DNA of 8,481 nt. Origin: Oscillospiraceae bacterium (GTDB lineage Bacteria; Bacillota; Clostridia; Oscillospirales; Oscillospiraceae). A program made the position numbers and the translations under genes. The DNA lies in contig JAHHSF010000050.1 in NCBI GenBank assembly GCA_020025375.1, forward strand, positions 1 to 8,481, given 5' to 3'. The stretch's first letter is position 1; each line of letters begins with the position of its first letter. This document shows, one piece after another, positions 7,188 through 8,481 of the stretch. The notes beneath the pieces are model-generated. The model saw nothing but the letters and a program-made list of their open reading frames with translations. It had not been told where the DNA came from and searched no databases.

Positions 7188-8075
7188 ATGGCGGAGGGAA
7201 TCATTTTGAAAGCCCTCAGCGGCTTCTACTATGTGGACCCTGGCGATGGACAGGTGGTCATCTGCCGGGCCAGAGGGAAATTCCGCCACCAGAAGATCTC
7301 CCCTCTGGTAGGGGATCGGGTGGTCTACACTCAGACGGAGAGCGGGGAAGGGGCCCTGGATGAGATTTTCCCCCGGCGGAATGAATTTCGCCGTCCTGCG
7401 GTGGCCAACATCGACCAGCTGGTCATCATTGGTTCCGGCGCTATCCCAAAGACCGACCCTTTTCTCATCGACCGGGTGGTCTCCATTGCCGAAGGAAAGG
7501 GATGCGAGAGCATCATCTGCCTGAATAAGTGTGATCTGGACCGGGCTGATGAACTTTATGAGACTTACCACCGGGCCGGTTTCCGCACCCTGCGGGTCAG
7601 CGCAGAGACCGGAGCGGGAATTGACGAGCTAAGAGACCTCATGGTCGGAAAGGTATCTGCCTTTACAGGAAATTCTGGCGTGGGGAAATCCAGCATTTTG
7701 AATGCTCTGGAATCCGGCATCGCCATTCCGGTTGGGGAGGTTAGCCAGAAGTTAGGCCGTGGTCGGCACACCACCCGGCACGTGGAGCTTTTCCGCTTGT
7801 CCAATGGCGCCATCGTGGCCGACACCCCCGGCTTCTCTTCCTTCGATGTGGAGGAGGATGAGCAGGTGGGGCGTAAAGAGACCCTGGCAGCCACTTTCCG
7901 TGAATTTGCACCATATGTAAACCGTTGCTACTTTACAGGCTGCACGCACCGAAAGGAGAAGGGATGCGCCCTTCTGGAGGCTCTGGCCGAAGGAAAGATT
8001 GCTCCCAGCCGCCACGCCAGCTACGTTCGCCTATATGACCAGGCCGAGCAGATTAAGGACTGGCAACGGAAATGA
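7188..8075 (+). CDS. rsgA: Small ribosomal subunit biogenesis GTPase RsgA (YloQ/CpgA)
   Basis: A 295-residue circularly permuted GTPase that acts late in 30S assembly. An N-terminal OB-fold (about 1-70, beginning EGIILKALSGFYYV) precedes the permuted G domain. That domain runs G4 NKCD (113-116), G1 GNSGVGKSS (161-169), the RsgA signature GRGRHTT (190-196) and G3 DTPG (212-215). The C-terminal zinc site has C247, C252, H254 and C260 (Cx4CxHx5C). In B. subtilis this protein is a known PrkC/PrpC substrate, which fits its position. The reading frame is open further upstream inside prkC, but homology to the family N-terminus starts here. The ATG lies 1 nt after the prkC stop (TGATATG), pointing to translational reinitiation, because no good Shine-Dalgarno precedes it. 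A GGAGGG at 7193-7198 sits 7 nt before an in-frame TTG (7206), an alternative start that would cost six residues. Confidence 0.95.
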   Translation: MAEGIILKALSGFYYVDPGDGQVVICRARGKFRHQKISPLVGDRVVYTQTESGEGALDEIFPRRNEFRRPAVANIDQLVIIGSGAIPKTDPFLIDRVVSIAEGKGCESIICLNKCDLDRADELYETYHRAGFRTLRVSAETGAGIDELRDLMVGKVSAFTGNSGVGKSSILNALESGIAIPVGEVSQKLGRGRHTTRHVELFRLSNGAIVADTPGFSSFDVEEDEQVGRKETLAATFREFAPYVNRCYFTGCTHRKEKGCALLEALAEGKIAPSRHASYVRLYDQAEQIKDWQRK

Positions 8076-8083
8076 CCAAGGAT

Positions 8084-8133
8084 AAAAATACCGCATATAC
8101 TGGTTTGAACGCCGGTATATGCGGTATTTTTTT
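8084..8133 (+). terminator. Strong intrinsic terminator ending the priA-rsgA gene run
   Basis: A perfect 17-bp inverted repeat (AAAAATACCGCATATAC at 8084-8100 with GTATATGCGGTATTTTT at 8115-8131) is followed by, and partly overlaps, a run of seven T (8127-8133). Within the 14-nt centre, T8101-G8114 (wobble), G8102-C8113 and G8103-C8112 could pair too, leaving an 8-nt loop. It begins 9 nt after the rsgA stop codon, where an operon end is expected. The five A at the left arm give a short U-run on the opposite strand, so weak bidirectional activity is possible. The stem is AT-rich at its base and GC-containing in the middle. Visible directly in the sequence; termination strength is inferred. Confidence 0.9.
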
Positions 8134-8136
8134 GTT

Positions 8137-8142
8137 GGGAGG
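8137..8142 (+). promoter_or_regulatory. Ribosome binding site of the small spoVM gene
   Basis: GGGAGG lies 7 nt before the ATG at 8150 and just after the terminator T-run. A well-formed Shine-Dalgarno before such a short reading frame is the main non-homology evidence that the frame is translated. Confidence 0.75.
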
Positions 8143-8149
8143 TTTTAGA

Positions 8150-8221
8150 ATGAAAATCGTGGTGGTCAAGTCTCCAAAAATGCTCTGCGGCCTGTTATTG
8201 AAGCTGTTTCGGATGAGATAG
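8150..8221 (+). CDS. spoVM: Stage V sporulation protein M (SpoVM), 23-residue amphipathic peptide
   Basis: A 23-codon frame, ATG at 8150 to TAG at 8219-8221, too short for most gene callers. The peptide starts MKIVVVKSPKMLCG and ends LLLKLFRMR. Compared with B. subtilis SpoVM (26 residues, starting MKFYTIKLPKFLGG), M1, K2, K7, P9, K10, L12 and G14 match in register with no gaps, and the rest is a short basic amphipathic helix. In B. subtilis SpoVM sits on the convex forespore membrane, anchors the coat ATPase SpoIVA, and P9 is functionally important. Gene order supports the call: spoVM lies downstream of prpC-prkC-rsgA in B. subtilis too. It has its own ribosome binding site (8137-8142) and follows a terminator, so separate, probably mother-cell, transcription is expected, although I found no convincing promoter. 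Differences: C13 for Gly, L17 for Arg, and a tail shorter by three residues. Confidence 0.85.
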   Translation: MKIVVVKSPKMLCGLLLKLFRMR

Positions 8222-8250
8222 GCATAATGAAGGAGTCCTATTCATAGTAT
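8222..8250 (+). promoter_or_regulatory. Candidate sigma-E (mother-cell sporulation) promoter for the SPOCS-domain gene
   Basis: GCATAAT (8222-8228) matches the B. subtilis sigma-E -35 consensus KMATATT at 6 of 7 positions. CATAGTAT (8243-8250) matches the -10 consensus CATACAHT at 6 of 8. The gap is exactly 14 nt, the preferred spacing. Transcription would start near 8257, giving a leader of about 30 nt before the ATG at 8286. The element begins right after the spoVM stop codon. Control by sigma-E is consistent with a coat-morphogenesis gene. The match was scored by eye against a consensus remembered from Bacillus. Confidence 0.6.
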
Positions 8251-8285
8251 CGCTTAGAACGTTCAACGATAAGGAGAGGGATACT

Positions 8286-8481
8286 ATGGAACTGGAACTC
8301 AACCGCACGGAGCTGTCCGGCTTCGATACTGCCGTGGACACCACATTATTTTCCGAAGAGACCCTGGAATGTATCGTGCCCGACGCCTGCCCGGATGTCC
8401 TGCGAATTCTGGACACCCAAGGGCTGGTCTGTGTCAAGTCTAAGGAGGCGGGGGAGGGCCGGGTAGAGCTGCGGGGCGTGA
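8286..8481 (+). CDS. DUF3794/SPOCS-domain protein, probable SipL (SpoIVA-interacting coat protein), N-terminal part only
   Basis: The frame is open from ATG 8286 to the window edge (65 codons visible). AAGGAG (8271-8276) lies 9 nt upstream. The N-terminus MELELNRTELSGFDTAVD is followed by EETLECIVPDACPDVLRIL (residues 24-42), which has the VPxxxPDxxxIL core of the DUF3794/SPOCS domain, then a strand-like region ending in VELRGV. Clostridial proteins of this type usually carry one or more SPOCS domains and a C-terminal LysM. The best-known, SipL of Clostridioides difficile, binds the coat ATPase SpoIVA through LysM and replaces SpoVID. Position directly after spoVM and behind a sigma-E-like promoter favours SipL over other DUF3794 proteins, but the LysM is outside the window, so no gene symbol is assigned. 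Family assignment is good; the SipL role is inference. Confidence 0.8.
   Translation, partial: MELELNRTELSGFDTAVDTTLFSEETLECIVPDACPDVLRILDTQGLVCVKSKEAGEGRVELRGV

Noticed and set aside
8228..8248. Six-codon frame ATG AAG GAG TCC TAT TCA TAG after spoVM
   Set aside because: No ribosome binding site, no conservation evidence, and it overlaps the better-supported promoter element.
8257..8264. GAACGTTC palindrome upstream of the SPOCS gene, considered as a LexA or other operator
   Set aside because: Only 8 bp, half-site spacing does not match the Firmicute LexA box (GAAC-N4-GTTC), and no matching outer dyad symmetry; chance is sufficient.
1..8481. Search for a new defence, mobile or RNA system, CRISPR repeats, tRNA genes or direct repeats
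   Set aside because: Nearly all sequence is explained by conserved core genes with tight spacing; apart from the terminator I saw no repeat arrays, tRNA-like folds or transposase fragments.

Overview
The window is a compact, GC-rich (roughly 58-60% by eye), single-strand gene run from a low-G+C-phylum, endospore-forming bacterium. Protein wording and gene order point to Clostridia, most likely an Oscillospiraceae-type gut anaerobe (inference; no search was run). Gene order matches the classic Bacillus subtilis housekeeping cluster priA-def-fmt-rsmB-rlmN-prpC-prkC-rsgA-(rpe-thiN)-spoVM, with the two genes in brackets missing here. All genes are on the + strand and none shows a frameshift.

Positions 1-4297 hold replication restart and translation genes: the C-terminal end of PriA, peptide deformylase, Met-tRNA formyltransferase, 16S rRNA m5C methyltransferase RsmB and the radical-SAM methyltransferase RlmN. 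Positions 4332-7186 hold the PP2C phosphatase / PASTA-domain Ser/Thr kinase pair (PrpC-PrkC) that reads cell-wall state. Positions 7188-8075 hold the ribosome-assembly GTPase RsgA, which follows prkC after a single base. Spacing is 0-34 nt or overlapping, so this looks like one transcription unit. It ends at a strong intrinsic terminator at 8084-8133.

Positions 8076-8481 change theme to sporulation. A 23-codon gene at 8150-8221, easily missed by gene callers, encodes a SpoVM-like amphipathic peptide. It is followed by a sequence closely matching the mother-cell sigma-E promoter consensus (8222-8250). Next is the start of a DUF3794/SPOCS-domain protein that resembles the N-terminus of SipL, the clostridial functional counterpart of SpoVID. 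In known spore formers SpoVM, SpoIVA and SipL/SpoVID together form the basement layer of the spore coat, so the 3' end reads as a small coat-assembly locus.

I found no defence system, mobile element, CRISPR array, tRNA or rRNA. The window is mostly an ordinary conserved core-genome region; the unannotated-scale spoVM and its sporulation neighbourhood are the part most worth a second look.
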